In this document: piece after piece, positions 54,774 through 63,907 of the stretch
Layout of the letters: each line of letters starts with the position of its first letter
How positions within the stretch are numbered: position 1 is the first letter of the stretch
Assembly: GCF_004138325.1 (NCBI RefSeq)
Contig: NZ_SBLB01000006.1
Coordinates: 434,001-498,000, forward strand
DNA length: 64,000 bases
Direction of reading: 5' to 3'
Source: Spirosoma sordidisoli
Lineage (GTDB): Bacteria; Bacteroidota; Bacteroidia; Cytophagales; Spirosomataceae
Position numbers and translations under genes: made by a program
Notes under the pieces: generated by a model
Seen by the model: the letters and a program-made list of their open reading frames with translations, nothing else
Told to the model about the DNA's origin: nothing
Databases searched by the model: none

Positions 54774-56360
54774 TTATTTCTGATAAATCTTCACGAAGGC
54801 CTCAGCCGGTATCTGATCAAACGAACCACTGGCCAGATTCGGGTTGATTTCGTAGGTTATAACATCGTCCATCGTATCGGGGGTTTCGCCGAACAGTTTA
54901 CCGGCACTGGCATTGGTGTATTTTTTCTTTACCCAGACCAGCCGGTGTTCAGGCTCTTTACCCCAGGCCGCATTGTCGCCCAGAACGAGCTGAATTTTAG
55001 CCCAGTCGCTGAAAAAATATTCCTGCAACAGCGGTATGATCCGGTCGCGGAACGCACTACATAACCCGGCCAGCGTTTCGACACCGGTCAGATAGGCATG
55101 TCCAATTTGATGATCGCGATCGAGCAGGTATTCGATTCGCTCGTTGATGGTACGCAGCAGCTGCGCCAGATCGACCCCGTCCACGACCGATAATACGGCC
55201 GGATCGGGCAACATCTCCCGGAACGCGAACCGACGGCGCAGCGCAATGTCGAGCAGCGCAATGGACCGGTCGGTGGTGTTCATCGTACCGATGATGTACA
55301 GATTGAGCGGCACGCCAAACCGCTCCTGCGAGTAGGGCAGCGTGAGCCACAGTTCCTGGTCCGCGCCGAGCCGTTTGTCGGTCTCGAGCAGCGTGATCAG
55401 ATCCCCGAATACGCTGGCTACGTTGGCCCGGTTCACCTCATCGATGAGCAGATAATGGGCCGGGGCCCGTTGCAGGCGCTGCCGACGGTTGTCGGGCGTA
55501 TCGTTCAGGCAGTCGGCCAGCGTAGCGTAGCCAGCCTGCTGAATAGCCGACAGACAGGCTTTGTAAAAAATACCCTTCCGGATCCGGTAGCTGATCTGCG
55601 AACCAACAATTTCGGGCCGGATACCTTCGATGAACTCTTCGTAGCTGTACGACGGATGAAAGGTGATCAGGCTCGACGTCCCCCTCTCCAGATACGGTTG
55701 CAGGGCAAACGTTTTGCCGGTGCCGGGCGGACCGAACAGAATCAGGTTATGGGGCTGGCGGCTGCGCTGATCATCCGGTTCATAAGCCGGTTCCGGCTCT
55801 TCGACCGCCTGGCCATTCAGCATCCGTTCGCCCAGGGTCGGGTCGTCGGCCAGCCGGAGCAGGTCGCTGAGCTGCGCTTCGTCTTCGGCCGCGATGTAGA
55901 TGTCGGGATTGTGCCGAACGGCGTGGGGGCCGCGTTTGCTGGTTTCAACGAGTTCGAGCAGGCAGTCTTCCCAGCAGGTCCGCAACGTCGGGTTAGTAAT
56001 TAGATGTACGTTAGACTGGCCGACAATTACGGCCAGATAGTCCGACTTTTCGGTCAGCGGCTCAAACACCAGCTCTTCGATGCGTTTGAGCCGATCGCGA
56101 CACGACTTCTTAACGGTCAGGTGGTATTCTACCTCGCCCCGGCGGGGTTTCTGGATACGCAGTGCCTGAAAAAAGTTGACGTCGGCCGAGATAGCCGCCT
56201 TCTCGCGCCGAACCGAAAAAGCCAGTCGCGCATCGCCGTTGGGCAGGTTGACAATATCGATCAGGTCCTTCAGCAACCCGAAGAACCGACGTACGGCTTC
56301 GGGATGCCCGATGTCGCGGATGCGGTCAATAAGGGCCTGCTGTTGGGTTTCGGCGATCAT
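54774..56360 (-). CDS. McrB-like AAA+ GTPase (orphan)
   Basis: 528 residues. Residues 1 to about 195 are an unnamed N-terminal domain ([29 protein letters not shown]). The AAA core follows: Walker A GPPGTGKT (about 211-218), [16 protein letters not shown], Walker [14 protein letters not shown] (about 302-314), and the McrB-type MNTTDRS signature (about 361-367) with the arginine finger region ALRRRFAF. In McrBC systems this GTPase drives the McrC nuclease to restrict methylated DNA. No mcrC is adjacent on either side, so the partner is elsewhere or the protein acts alone. Confidence 0.9.
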   Translation of the reverse strand: MIAETQQQALIDRIRDIGHPEAVRRFFGLLKDLIDIVNLPNGDARLAFSVRREKAAISADVNFFQALRIQKPRRGEVEYHLTVKKSCRDRLKRIEELVFEPLTEKSDYLAVIVGQSNVHLITNPTLRTCWEDCLLELVETSKRGPHAVRHNPDIYIAAEDEAQLSDLLRLADDPTLGERMLNGQAVEEPEPAYEPDDQRSRQPHNLILFGPPGTGKTFALQPYLERGTSSLITFHPSYSYEEFIEGIRPEIVGSQISYRIRKGIFYKACLSAIQQAGYATLADCLNDTPDNRRQRLQRAPAHYLLIDEVNRANVASVFGDLITLLETDKRLGADQELWLTLPYSQERFGVPLNLYIIGTMNTTDRSIALLDIALRRRFAFREMLPDPAVLSVVDGVDLAQLLRTINERIEYLLDRDHQIGHAYLTGVETLAGLCSAFRDRIIPLLQEYFFSDWAKIQLVLGDNAAWGKEPEHRLVWVKKKYTNASAGKLFGETPDTMDDVITYEINPNLASGSFDQIPAEAFVKIYQK

Positions 56361-56456
56361 ATGCGGTCAGAATTGCGAAACTACGACTTTTCAACGTGTC
56401 AATATTGATTAACCTATGTGTTCAATGTACTTTTACCTACGCTTTTCCAACGAAAT

Positions 56457-57326
56457 ATGCCCCCTAAATCTATACAAACCCTGGTTTGCCTGCTCGGTTT
56501 ACTCATCGGGCTTTTGGCCTGTAAAAAAGACCCTTCTCCACAGTCCGAAACCTGCCGCCTGACCAGCACTAGTGACCAGCTCATAGAAAGCAACGGCACC
56601 CTGACCGACCTGGTGTCGCGCACCTTTGCTTATACCAACGGCACCCTGACCGAAATAACCGAACAGTCGACCACCGTACAGGGTCGTTTTCTACTGGAAC
56701 GGAGCAACGGCCGGGTCGAGCGCATCAGCCGGGGTACTAACGACGTACTGGCGCTGACCTACGCGGCAACGGCTACGCAACCGCTCAGTGCCACCTTTAG
56801 CCGCAATGGGGTATCCTATTCAACCTTCGATATGACGTATACGGGAGCGGGGATGCTACAGCGTCTCACCGAGCGCCGGCAGGTGTTGCCCAACAATTCG
56901 CTCACCCTCGAACGGAGCTATACGTTCACCTACGATCAGGCCGGCAACCTGATTACGGAACGCAACCGCTCTACATTAGTTGGCGGGGCCACGCCCGAGC
57001 AGGAAACAGATTATACGACCGGCCCGAATGCGTCGCCCTACAATTACCTTCCCGAACGGGCGGTGCTGACGCTCATCGCCATGACCCTGGGGGCCGAGTC
57101 GGCACCGGGTCGGTTCTGGCACCTGAAAACACCGGCAGAATACAAGCTGTACAGCCTAACCAACGGCGTTCGGGGTAGTCTGCGCGAATCGGCTACCAAT
57201 GCACCCACCTACGATAACGCGGGCAAGCTCCTGGTGCAGGAACAAACGTCGCTGCTGTACCAGGCCAACAATCCGAATCCGATTACCCGAAAAAACCGCC
57301 AGGCCTACACCTACGCCTGCGAGTAG
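56457..57326 (+). CDS. lipoprotein of unknown function
   Basis: 289 residues from ATG 56457. Lipobox LLAC with Cys near residue 21 (LIGLLACKKDPSPQ). The mature protein consists of strand pairs with YD-like patterns (FAYTNGTLTEITEQ, YTFTYDQAGNLITERN, APTYDNAGKLLVQEQTSL), similar to the beta-strand repeats of RHS/YD and DUF4595-like proteins but without a full repeat array. It is likely exposed at the cell surface or in the periplasm. Confidence 0.8.
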   Translation: MPPKSIQTLVCLLGLLIGLLACKKDPSPQSETCRLTSTSDQLIESNGTLTDLVSRTFAYTNGTLTEITEQSTTVQGRFLLERSNGRVERISRGTNDVLALTYAATATQPLSATFSRNGVSYSTFDMTYTGAGMLQRLTERRQVLPNNSLTLERSYTFTYDQAGNLITERNRSTLVGGATPEQETDYTTGPNASPYNYLPERAVLTLIAMTLGAESAPGRFWHLKTPAEYKLYSLTNGVRGSLRESATNAPTYDNAGKLLVQEQTSLLYQANNPNPITRKNRQAYTYACE

Positions 57327-57336
57327 ACAGCTTCAG

Positions 57337-57390
57337 GCCAACTAGCTTCCGATACTGACCACGTCGGCGAAGACACCCGCAGCCGTCACT
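57337..57390 (-). repeat. displaced 54-bp copy of the thrA 3' end
   Basis: 51 of 54 bases match 58004-58057, the true end of thrA. On the minus strand it reads VTAAGVFADVVSIGS then a stop. Two differences are silent third-position changes (GGC/GGT, GAT/GAC); the third converts a Tyr codon to TAG. It marks the far side of the toxin-antitoxin pair. Confidence 0.9.
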
Positions 57391-57739
57391 CGTGAACGAT
57401 AAAGTCTTCGTTTGTTAGTTCAATGAACGTGTGCTGCGCAAACAAGGTATCTATTGCCGCTATTGTTTGCCGAAAGAGGTCGAGCAACCTCCGATTCTTT
57501 ATATTACCGGTGGTTACTAACAGCAGTTGGGGCGGCTTTTTGAAGAGCAAATAACTATCCTGAAAGTCGGTGTCTTTCGTGATTACAATTCGATTTTGGC
57601 GAGTTGCCAGTTCACGAATGACGCTATCGCTGGTTTCATCTTTATCAGGCAGATCGTCTGTATGAATCACATCGTAGCCTTTCTCCCGCAGCACGTCGGC
57701 CAGCAAATACGGCAGTTGCGCATCTACCAGATAGATCAT
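57386..57739 (-). CDS. DUF5615 PIN-like toxin
   Basis: 117 residues from the ATG at 57739. LVDAQLPYLLADVLREKGYDV at about 4-24 carries the first Asp, then ITKDTDFQDSYLL at about 73-85 carries the Asp-x-Asp-like positions expected of the PIN-like nuclease fold. Mut7-C/DUF5615 proteins pair with DUF433 antitoxins. Its ATG overlaps the stop of the DUF433 gene (ATGA), so the two form one operon. Confidence 0.85.
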   Translation of the reverse strand: MIYLVDAQLPYLLADVLREKGYDVIHTDDLPDKDETSDSVIRELATRQNRIVITKDTDFQDSYLLFKKPPQLLLVTTGNIKNRRLLDLFRQTIAAIDTLFAQHTFIELTNEDFIVHE

Positions 57740-57972
57740 GCCAGCACTCGATGAATGCTCTTGATGCGTGTCAGCCGGCTTGCGTATACTAAGCACGCCC
57801 GAATATCGTCTTCTTCCAGCGATGGATAATCAGCCAGAATTTCGGACTGAGTCATGCCCGCCGACAGCAGGTCCAGAATCAGCTCAACAGGATACCGTTT
57901 GTTACGGATCGTTGGCTTTCCATGACAAATCTCCGGATTGAGCGTTATTCGCTGAAGCAGCTCATTTTCCAT
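57736..57972 (-). CDS. DUF433 antitoxin
   Basis: 78 residues, with the whole DUF433 pattern: ITLNPEICHGKPTIRNKRYPVELILDLLSAGMTQSEILADYP, and a C-terminal LEEDDIRACLVYA. These proteins have a helix-turn-helix-like fold and are encoded just before DUF5615 toxins. It begins 27 bases after the stop of thrA on the same strand, so readthrough from thrA can transcribe it. Confidence 0.88.
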   Translation of the reverse strand: MENELLQRITLNPEICHGKPTIRNKRYPVELILDLLSAGMTQSEILADYPSLEEDDIRACLVYASRLTRIKSIHRVLA

Positions 57973-57999
57973 GCTATCTTTTTTTATCGATAACGCAAG

Positions 58000-60456
58000 T
58001 TACGCCAAATAGCTTCCGATACTGACCACATCGGCGAAGACGCCCGCAGCCGTCACTTCGGCGCCGGCACCGGGGCCTTTTACGACCAGCGGCCGCTCTT
58101 TGTAGCGCTCGGTGGTGAACGACACAATATTGTCGGCGCCGGTCAGCTGATAGAACGGATGCTCCGGCCCTACCGACCGCAGCTCGATAACGGCTTTGTT
58201 GTTCTCGAAGGCCGCCACGAAACGCAGTTTCTCGCCCCGCGCTTCGGCCTGGGTCAGCAGGTTTTCGAAATAGTCGTTGTTGCGCTCCAGCTCCTCGAAA
58301 AAGGCCGGAATGGTAGGCGCATCCAGACAGGCTTTCGGCAGCAGGTTGTTGATCGTAACGTCGTCGGGTTCCAGCGGGAAACCAGCCTCCCGGGCCAGAA
58401 TCAGGATTTTCCGAGCTACGTCCTGCCCGCTCAGATCGTCGCGGGGGTCGGGTTCGGTATAGCCTTTCTCTTTCGCTTCGCGCACCACATCGGCAAACGA
58501 CAACCCGGGCCGGAAGGTGTTGAAAATAAACGACAGCGTACCCGACAGGATGGCTTCGATTTTCAGAAACCGGTCACCGGCCGTCATCAGCCCCTGAACG
58601 GTGTTGATGATGGGCAGACCCGCGCCAACATTGGTTTCGTAGAGAAACTTCACGCCCCGGTTCAGGGCCGTGCGCTGGAGCCGCCGGTACTCGCTATACG
58701 GCCCCGAGTTGGCCACTTTATTGGGCGTTACGACCGATATGTTGGCGTCGAGCAGCGATTCGTAGTGCTGAACAATGTCTTTGTCTGAGGTGCAGTCGAT
58801 GAAGACCGAGTTGGGGAGATTGTAATCCTTTATTTTCTCGATGAAGGCGGGCAGTGAGGTCGTTACGCCGTCGGTAAGCTGCCGTTCGTGCCACTCGTCG
58901 AGCTCGAGTCCTTTGACGTCGAGCAGCATCTTTTTGGTATTGGCTACGCCAACGACGCAGATTCTGAGCAGTTTCTCCTGCCTCAGGTAATCGGTCTGCG
59001 CGTGAATCTGGTTCAGCAGCGCTTTCCCGATCAGGCCCGTGCCGACCATGAACAGGTTCAGCATGCGGGCTTCGGACTGGAAGAAAATATTGTGCAGGGC
59101 GTTGAGGGCTTTGGACAGGTTGTTCTTGTTGATCACGACCGAAATATTGATCTCCGACGATCCCTGCGCTACGGCCACGATATTGACCCCGTTTTTACCC
59201 AGCACCGAAAAAAGCTTACCCGCAATACCCGACGACTTCCGCATTCCTTCACCCACGGTGGCAATGACCGACAGCTCGCGCTCGATGGCGATGCTGTCGA
59301 TATGGCCGTGCGCAATCTCGGTGGCAAATTCAGTGTCCAGAATCTGTTTGACCTGCTCGGCTCCGCGCGGGTCGATGGCGAAGCAGATCGAGTGTTCCGA
59401 CGAGGCCTGCGAAATCAGAATAACGCTGATCTTATGGGTGGCCAGAATCCCGAACAGCTTGGCCGATACACCCGCCACGCCAATCATGCCCGAGCCCTGT
59501 ACGTTGACCAGCGCAATATCATCGATGCTCGAAATACCCGTAATGGTGTACTGACGCCGTTCGGCCGTGCGACTGACCACCGTGCCTTCGTGCTCGGGAT
59601 TAAACGTGTTGAGCACCCGGATCGGGATGTTGCGCGCAAAAGCCGGTTGCAGGCTGGGCGGATAAATCACCTTGGCCCCGAAATGGCTCAGCTCCATGGC
59701 TTCGGCGTAGGTGATGGTGGGTATGTTGAACGCGTTCGGCACCTTGCGCGGATCGGCGGTCATCATGCCGTCAACGTCGGTCCAGATATCGATGAGGATG
59801 GCGTTCAGCGCGGCTCCGATGATGCTGGCCGTATAGTCAGACCCGCCCCGGCCCAGCGTGGTGGTTTCGTTTTTCTCCGTCGACCCGATAAAGCCGGTGA
59901 CCAGCTGAATGTCGGTGGTTTTGGCGAAGTGATCCTGAATGAGCTGATTGGTCAGCGTGTAGTTTACCTCGGCCTGGCCAAACTGCGCGTCGGTTTTGAT
60001 GACCGTGCGGGCGTCCAGAAACTGCGCCGGTACCCCGCGGCTTTTCAGCGCTTCGGCAATGACGGTGGTCGACAGACGCTCGCCAAAACTGGTGATCAGG
60101 TCGTGCGTCCGCAGCGTCAGTTCCCGAATCAGCGAAACGCCCCGCAGCAGATCTTCCAGCTCATTGATGATACCGCGAACATGGGCAAACACTTTACCCT
60201 GTTCCTTAACTGGAATCAGCGCTTTCACTACATTGAAATGCCGGTCTTCGATGCGCCGAACCAGCTCCATATAGTCCGTATCGCCGGTAGTGGCCATCCG
60301 GCCAATCTCGATAAGCTGGTTGGTGACACCCCCCATAGCCGAGAAGACAACCGCAATCGAATTGCCCTGCTGGCGGTGCTGTTCAATAATCTGAAGAACC
60401 TGTTTGATGCTCTCGACCGAGCCAACCGACGTACCGCCGAACTTGAGAACCTGCAT
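58000..60456 (-). CDS. thrA: bifunctional aspartate kinase / homoserine dehydrogenase I
   Basis: 818 residues. Aspartokinase domain 1-290: KFGGTSVGS (about 4-12), GRGGSDYTAS (about 203-212). ACT domains about 320-460. Homoserine dehydrogenase about 465-818: MVGTGLIGKALL NAD motif, then NKVANSGPYSEYRR with the substrate site, and the C-terminal PGAGAEVTAAGVFADVV. It phosphorylates aspartate and reduces aspartate semialdehyde to homoserine for threonine/methionine synthesis. The 3' end is duplicated at 57337-57390 beyond a toxin-antitoxin pair. Confidence 0.97.
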   Translation of the reverse strand: MQVLKFGGTSVGSVESIKQVLQIIEQHRQQGNSIAVVFSAMGGVTNQLIEIGRMATTGDTDYMELVRRIEDRHFNVVKALIPVKEQGKVFAHVRGIINELEDLLRGVSLIRELTLRTHDLITSFGERLSTTVIAEALKSRGVPAQFLDARTVIKTDAQFGQAEVNYTLTNQLIQDHFAKTTDIQLVTGFIGSTEKNETTTLGRGGSDYTASIIGAALNAILIDIWTDVDGMMTADPRKVPNAFNIPTITYAEAMELSHFGAKVIYPPSLQPAFARNIPIRVLNTFNPEHEGTVVSRTAERRQYTITGISSIDDIALVNVQGSGMIGVAGVSAKLFGILATHKISVILISQASSEHSICFAIDPRGAEQVKQILDTEFATEIAHGHIDSIAIERELSVIATVGEGMRKSSGIAGKLFSVLGKNGVNIVAVAQGSSEINISVVINKNNLSKALNALHNIFFQSEARMLNLFMVGTGLIGKALLNQIHAQTDYLRQEKLLRICVVGVANTKKMLLDVKGLELDEWHERQLTDGVTTSLPAFIEKIKDYNLPNSVFIDCTSDKDIVQHYESLLDANISVVTPNKVANSGPYSEYRRLQRTALNRGVKFLYETNVGAGLPIINTVQGLMTAGDRFLKIEAILSGTLSFIFNTFRPGLSFADVVREAKEKGYTEPDPRDDLSGQDVARKILILAREAGFPLEPDDVTINNLLPKACLDAPTIPAFFEELERNNDYFENLLTQAEARGEKLRFVAAFENNKAVIELRSVGPEHPFYQLTGADNIVSFTTERYKERPLVVKGPGAGAEVTAAGVFADVVSIGSYLA

Positions 60457-60604
60457 TTTTTACAATGAGCGATTAAGTGATTGAGCGACTGAGCGATTCT
60501 GAATATCGCTGCTCACTAATTTCTGGAAGCCGTTGATGAGGGTAATTGGGGGAGCAAATATAAGCAAAACTCCGGGCGGGCGGGTTGCCCAGCCGTGTAC
60601 ATGC

Positions 60605-60636
60605 AAAAACCCGGCCTGTTTTCGTAGCAGGCCGGG
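60605..60636 (-). terminator. intrinsic terminator of the MFS gene
   Basis: Minus-strand arms CCCGGCCTG (60628-60636) and CAGGCCGGG (60610-60618) followed by TTTTTG. It lies about 18 bases after the transporter stop at 60654 and before thrA. Confidence 0.8.
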
Positions 60637-60653
60637 CTTATTGGCTCGTGGAG

Positions 60654-61955
60654 TCAGGCGCGGGCGGGCTGCATGGCCTGGGGCTGCTCGTCGTCTTCGT
60701 CGGTGGGCTGGTCCGCTTCGATGCGATCGGTATATTTTCGGGCATCGTCGGGCAGGCGCATCGTCCACCAGAGCACAACCAGCGAACTCAGCGCGCAAAA
60801 GATAAACGGAGCGATCATGCTTACCCCCGACAACAAACTGTTCACCAGCGCCGTCACGAAACTGGCCACTCCGCCCAGGGCCTGAATGTTACCGAACACC
60901 TCGCCCTGTCCGCCCCCTTCTTTGGTTACGACCGAAAGCATGGCCCCGATCAGGCCACCGATGAGCGATACCACTACGGCATCGATACCGGCAATGATGT
61001 ACAGCAGCGTTACCGACGACTCGGAGAACATGTAGCCGATCTGCAGCAGAATGCTGGTGCCTACGATGAAAAAAATAGCCTTGCGCTTATTGATGCGGTG
61101 GACGATGTACTCGAAGAAAATGTAGTTGGAGATAAACGCCAGCAGACCGAAATACGTAAAGAAATAGGCCGTGTCGAGCGGACCCATGTTCAGATCACTC
61201 TGGGTCAGAAAAGCCAGAAAAAACGCGTAATAACCGAAACCGAGGGTAGCCAGCATGTTCAGGATGAACAGCGGCTTGATACCCGGCACCTCTTTCTCCG
61301 ACTCGTCGAGCTGGCGCCAGAGCGTAATGACTTTCAGCGCGTTGAGGGCTTTGGTGGCAATGGCTTTGAATTCGGGCTTCTCCTGACCGGCTTCGTCGTT
61401 GGTCTCTTTGAAGCAGAGGGCCAGCCCGATATTCAGCACCCCCAGCGCGGTCAGTACGATAACGGTTGGCATGGCATCGATACGGGCCTCGGGCGACAGG
61501 TACAGCAAAATAGCCGTTACCATACCCCCTACCGCCGAGCCGGCACCAACCATAAAACTCAGCACCCCCGACCAGTTCAGCAGTTTCTCTTTCGGCGCAA
61601 TATCGGCCACCGCCGACCGCATCACAGCGTACAGACCGTTCGTGCCGCCTTTCATGGATCGGTTTACGATATATCCCCAGGATTTCAGCGGCCACAGAAA
61701 CAGGGTGGATATCAACGATGTAATCGTAACCGCAATCGCCACCGGCCGCCGACCGGCCTTGTCGGACCAGTGACCGATAGCCGGCGACAGCGCCAGCTGA
61801 ATGCCCAGCATCAGCGCGGTTCCGCCCGTCAGCATCATCGGCTTCAGGGGCAGGGCCACTACGTATTTGGTGATCAGCGCACCCAGACCGTTGGCAGCAA
61901 CGACATCAACAAAAACAATCGCAAAAATGAGCAGGAGTCGACGGTTTTTCAGCAT
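60654..61955 (-). CDS. MFS transporter (TetA-like subgroup)
   Basis: 433 residues with about 12 hydrophobic spans. The loop GHWSDKAGRRPVAIAV (about 61-76) between spans 2 and 3 is the MFS-A signature, as in the TCR/Tet and sugar-exporter groups. The C-terminus is a charged tail (EADQPTDEDDEQP). Substrate unknown; drug or sugar efflux are both possible. Terminator at 60605-60636. Transcribed alone. Confidence 0.9.
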   Translation of the reverse strand: MLKNRRLLLIFAIVFVDVVAANGLGALITKYVVALPLKPMMLTGGTALMLGIQLALSPAIGHWSDKAGRRPVAIAVTITSLISTLFLWPLKSWGYIVNRSMKGGTNGLYAVMRSAVADIAPKEKLLNWSGVLSFMVGAGSAVGGMVTAILLYLSPEARIDAMPTVIVLTALGVLNIGLALCFKETNDEAGQEKPEFKAIATKALNALKVITLWRQLDESEKEVPGIKPLFILNMLATLGFGYYAFFLAFLTQSDLNMGPLDTAYFFTYFGLLAFISNYIFFEYIVHRINKRKAIFFIVGTSILLQIGYMFSESSVTLLYIIAGIDAVVVSLIGGLIGAMLSVVTKEGGGQGEVFGNIQALGGVASFVTALVNSLLSGVSMIAPFIFCALSSLVVLWWTMRLPDDARKYTDRIEADQPTDEDDEQPQAMQPARA

Positions 61956-62493
61956 AATCAGGCAGTCGACTACCGGTAAAAACAGCCAACGCCATACACT
62001 ACTAATTGAGTAGGCTAATTGATTTGAAACATAGCTGTATTAATCCATATTTACCTAAAAGTTACATAAGTCATTCAGATAGTACCAGATTCGCTGCGTT
62101 CCCTGCCGCTTGCAGATAGGGACCCGTCTTCAAACAGGCCCTAAAACGACTACTTACCCGCCGGTGTGTATTTTTTTAAAATTTTTTCCCGCTTGTAAAT
62201 CCGAAGTACAAACCCAGGCGTATGTACAGGTGCAGTCATAAGCTGGCTGATCTTCGTCCAGCCAATTCAGGTGTAGTTACACACGCCCTGGTAATAACCG
62301 AACGTTGGTTTTTGGCCGTAGCCAGACCCGTTTTCGGTACATGGGACTAACGTAATAGGGAAGTTAGTTTGAGGAGCCGGGTAACCGGCAGCGTATTGAA
62401 AGGCATCGGGGTATCCCTGGTGCCTTTTTTATGTTTTCGGGTTCGCCAGTTTTTTTGTTGCTTGCGTCCCGGTTTCATTATCTGAAGGCTTCT
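61956..62493. other. gene-free stretch with a terminator-like hairpin ahead of the ceramidase-type gene
   Basis: No plausible ORF. Features: a stem ACTAAC...GTTAGT (62346-62369), a small GCCGG-GTAA-CCGGC hairpin (about 62376-62389), then a full intrinsic terminator at 62399-62432 on the + strand, 62 bases before the ATG at 62494. The transcript ending there has no gene. Confidence 0.45.
62399..62432 (+). terminator. intrinsic terminator without an upstream gene
   Basis: AAAGGCATCGGGG and CCCTGGTGCCTTT pair with two G-U pairs around a 3-base loop, followed by six T. Nothing coding lies on the + strand for 2 kb before, so it ends either a small RNA or a leader of the downstream gene. Confidence 0.6.
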
Positions 62494-63852
62494 ATGCGGG
62501 TTGTGCGTGTTATTCTGCGAATCATTCTGGGTCTGGTTCTGCTCGTGGTGTTTATACTGGCCATCGGCCTGGTTCCGGTCGATGATACGCCTTACCGGCA
62601 GATGCCCTACTATACGCAGACCCGGCAGCGGCTGGCTCAGCTCCCTGCGCCCGCCCCGGCCAGAACCGCGATCCGGGCGGGCTGGGCCAAAGCCAACATT
62701 ACCCCACCCTATACCACCCCCACCGGCGGCTACGGCGAACGGCGCGGCCGTCACTGGCGGGTGGTGAGCGACTCAATTTACGCCCGCGCCATCGTTCTCG
62801 ATAACGGCAGCACCCGCGTGGCCGTTGTAGCGCTGGATCTGCTCATTACGCCCCCTACGGTAGTGGAACAGCTCAAAAAACGCTTACCCGAGGTTGGGCT
62901 GCGCTGGGAGAATATCTATACAGGGGCTATTCACTCCCACAACAGCGTAGGTGGCTGGGCACCGGGGCTGGTGGGTCAGTTGATCGCCGGGGGGTATGAC
63001 GAAAAGCTGGTCGGCCGAATCACCGACGGTGTTCTTTCCGCCATTCGACAGGCGCAGGCCAGTCTGGCCCCCGTACAGATCGGCTACGGCCAGACCGACG
63101 CCACGGACCATATCTACAACCGCATCGGTTTCTCGGGGCCAACGGGTCCGCTCGATGGGGCCATCCGGCTCGTGAAGCTGCAAAAAGCCGACGGCACCTC
63201 GGCCCTGCTGTGTTCCTTTGCGGGCCACGCGACCCTCTTCAACGGCGACAATGGCGATTACCTCAGCCGCGATTATCCGGGCTCCCTGGTCGACCGGCTA
63301 GAGAAGAAAGCAGCCACGTTTGCCCTGTTTCTGGCCGGACCGGTCGGCAGTACGGGTCCGCAGGCCCGCGGCACCACCGATTTTCAGGAGATTCGCAATT
63401 ATGCCGGCGATCTGGCGCTGCGGATCGAGCGTACCGTTCCTGCCATCCAGTCCCGCTCTGACTCGACGCTGGCGCTGCTAACACTCCCACTCGGTTTGCG
63501 CGAACCGCACCCCCGTATCATCGGCAACTGGCGCGTGCGGCCGTGGCTCTTCTACGCCCTCTACGGCGACTACCCATCCGACCTGAAAGCGCTGCGGATC
63601 GGCCCAACCGTACTCGTCAGCACCCCCTGCGATTTCTCGGGCGAACTGGCTGCGGAACTACAGCCCGTAGCCCGCCAGAAGGGTCTCAACCTGCTCGTTA
63701 CCAGCTTCAACGGTGGCTACATCGGCTACGTCACGCCCGACCGGTATTACAACCGAACGACCTACGAAACCCGCGACATGAACTGGTTTGGCCCGTATAA
63801 CGGCGACTACTTCAAAGAAATGATGACGGGACTGATCCAAAAAGCGGACTAA
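62494..63852 (+). CDS. neutral/alkaline ceramidase-type hydrolase
   Basis: 452 residues from ATG 62494. Signal or membrane anchor about 5-26 (IILGLVLLVVFILAIGLVP). Neutral/alkaline non-lysosomal ceramidase N-terminal domain: AGWAKANITPPY (about 60-71), YGERRGRHWRV, HSHNSVGG (about 152-158), and the SFAGHATLF segment. These enzymes cleave the amide of ceramide or related lipids. It is shorter than full ceramidases, lacking the C-terminal Ig-like domain, as is common for Bacteroidota relatives whose substrates are unproved. Confidence 0.88.
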   Translation: MRVVRVILRIILGLVLLVVFILAIGLVPVDDTPYRQMPYYTQTRQRLAQLPAPAPARTAIRAGWAKANITPPYTTPTGGYGERRGRHWRVVSDSIYARAIVLDNGSTRVAVVALDLLITPPTVVEQLKKRLPEVGLRWENIYTGAIHSHNSVGGWAPGLVGQLIAGGYDEKLVGRITDGVLSAIRQAQASLAPVQIGYGQTDATDHIYNRIGFSGPTGPLDGAIRLVKLQKADGTSALLCSFAGHATLFNGDNGDYLSRDYPGSLVDRLEKKAATFALFLAGPVGSTGPQARGTTDFQEIRNYAGDLALRIERTVPAIQSRSDSTLALLTLPLGLREPHPRIIGNWRVRPWLFYALYGDYPSDLKALRIGPTVLVSTPCDFSGELAAELQPVARQKGLNLLVTSFNGGYIGYVTPDRYYNRTTYETRDMNWFGPYNGDYFKEMMTGLIQKAD

Positions 63853-63907
63853 CGAAGCCAACCGGTCAGCGAACCAATCCGTTGCTGGCCTTCAGACCAA
63901 TAACCTT

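Noticed and set aside
58888..60468. Antisense frame of 526 codons opposite thrA
   Set aside because: thrA is certain over this range; the opposite frame has the composition of a shadow (many His, Arg, Gln) and no start context.
62340..62432. Cobalamin riboswitch
   Set aside because: Only TAATAGGGAA resembles the core; the GGTG...TCC and GCAACxGT elements are missing and the downstream gene is not B12-related.
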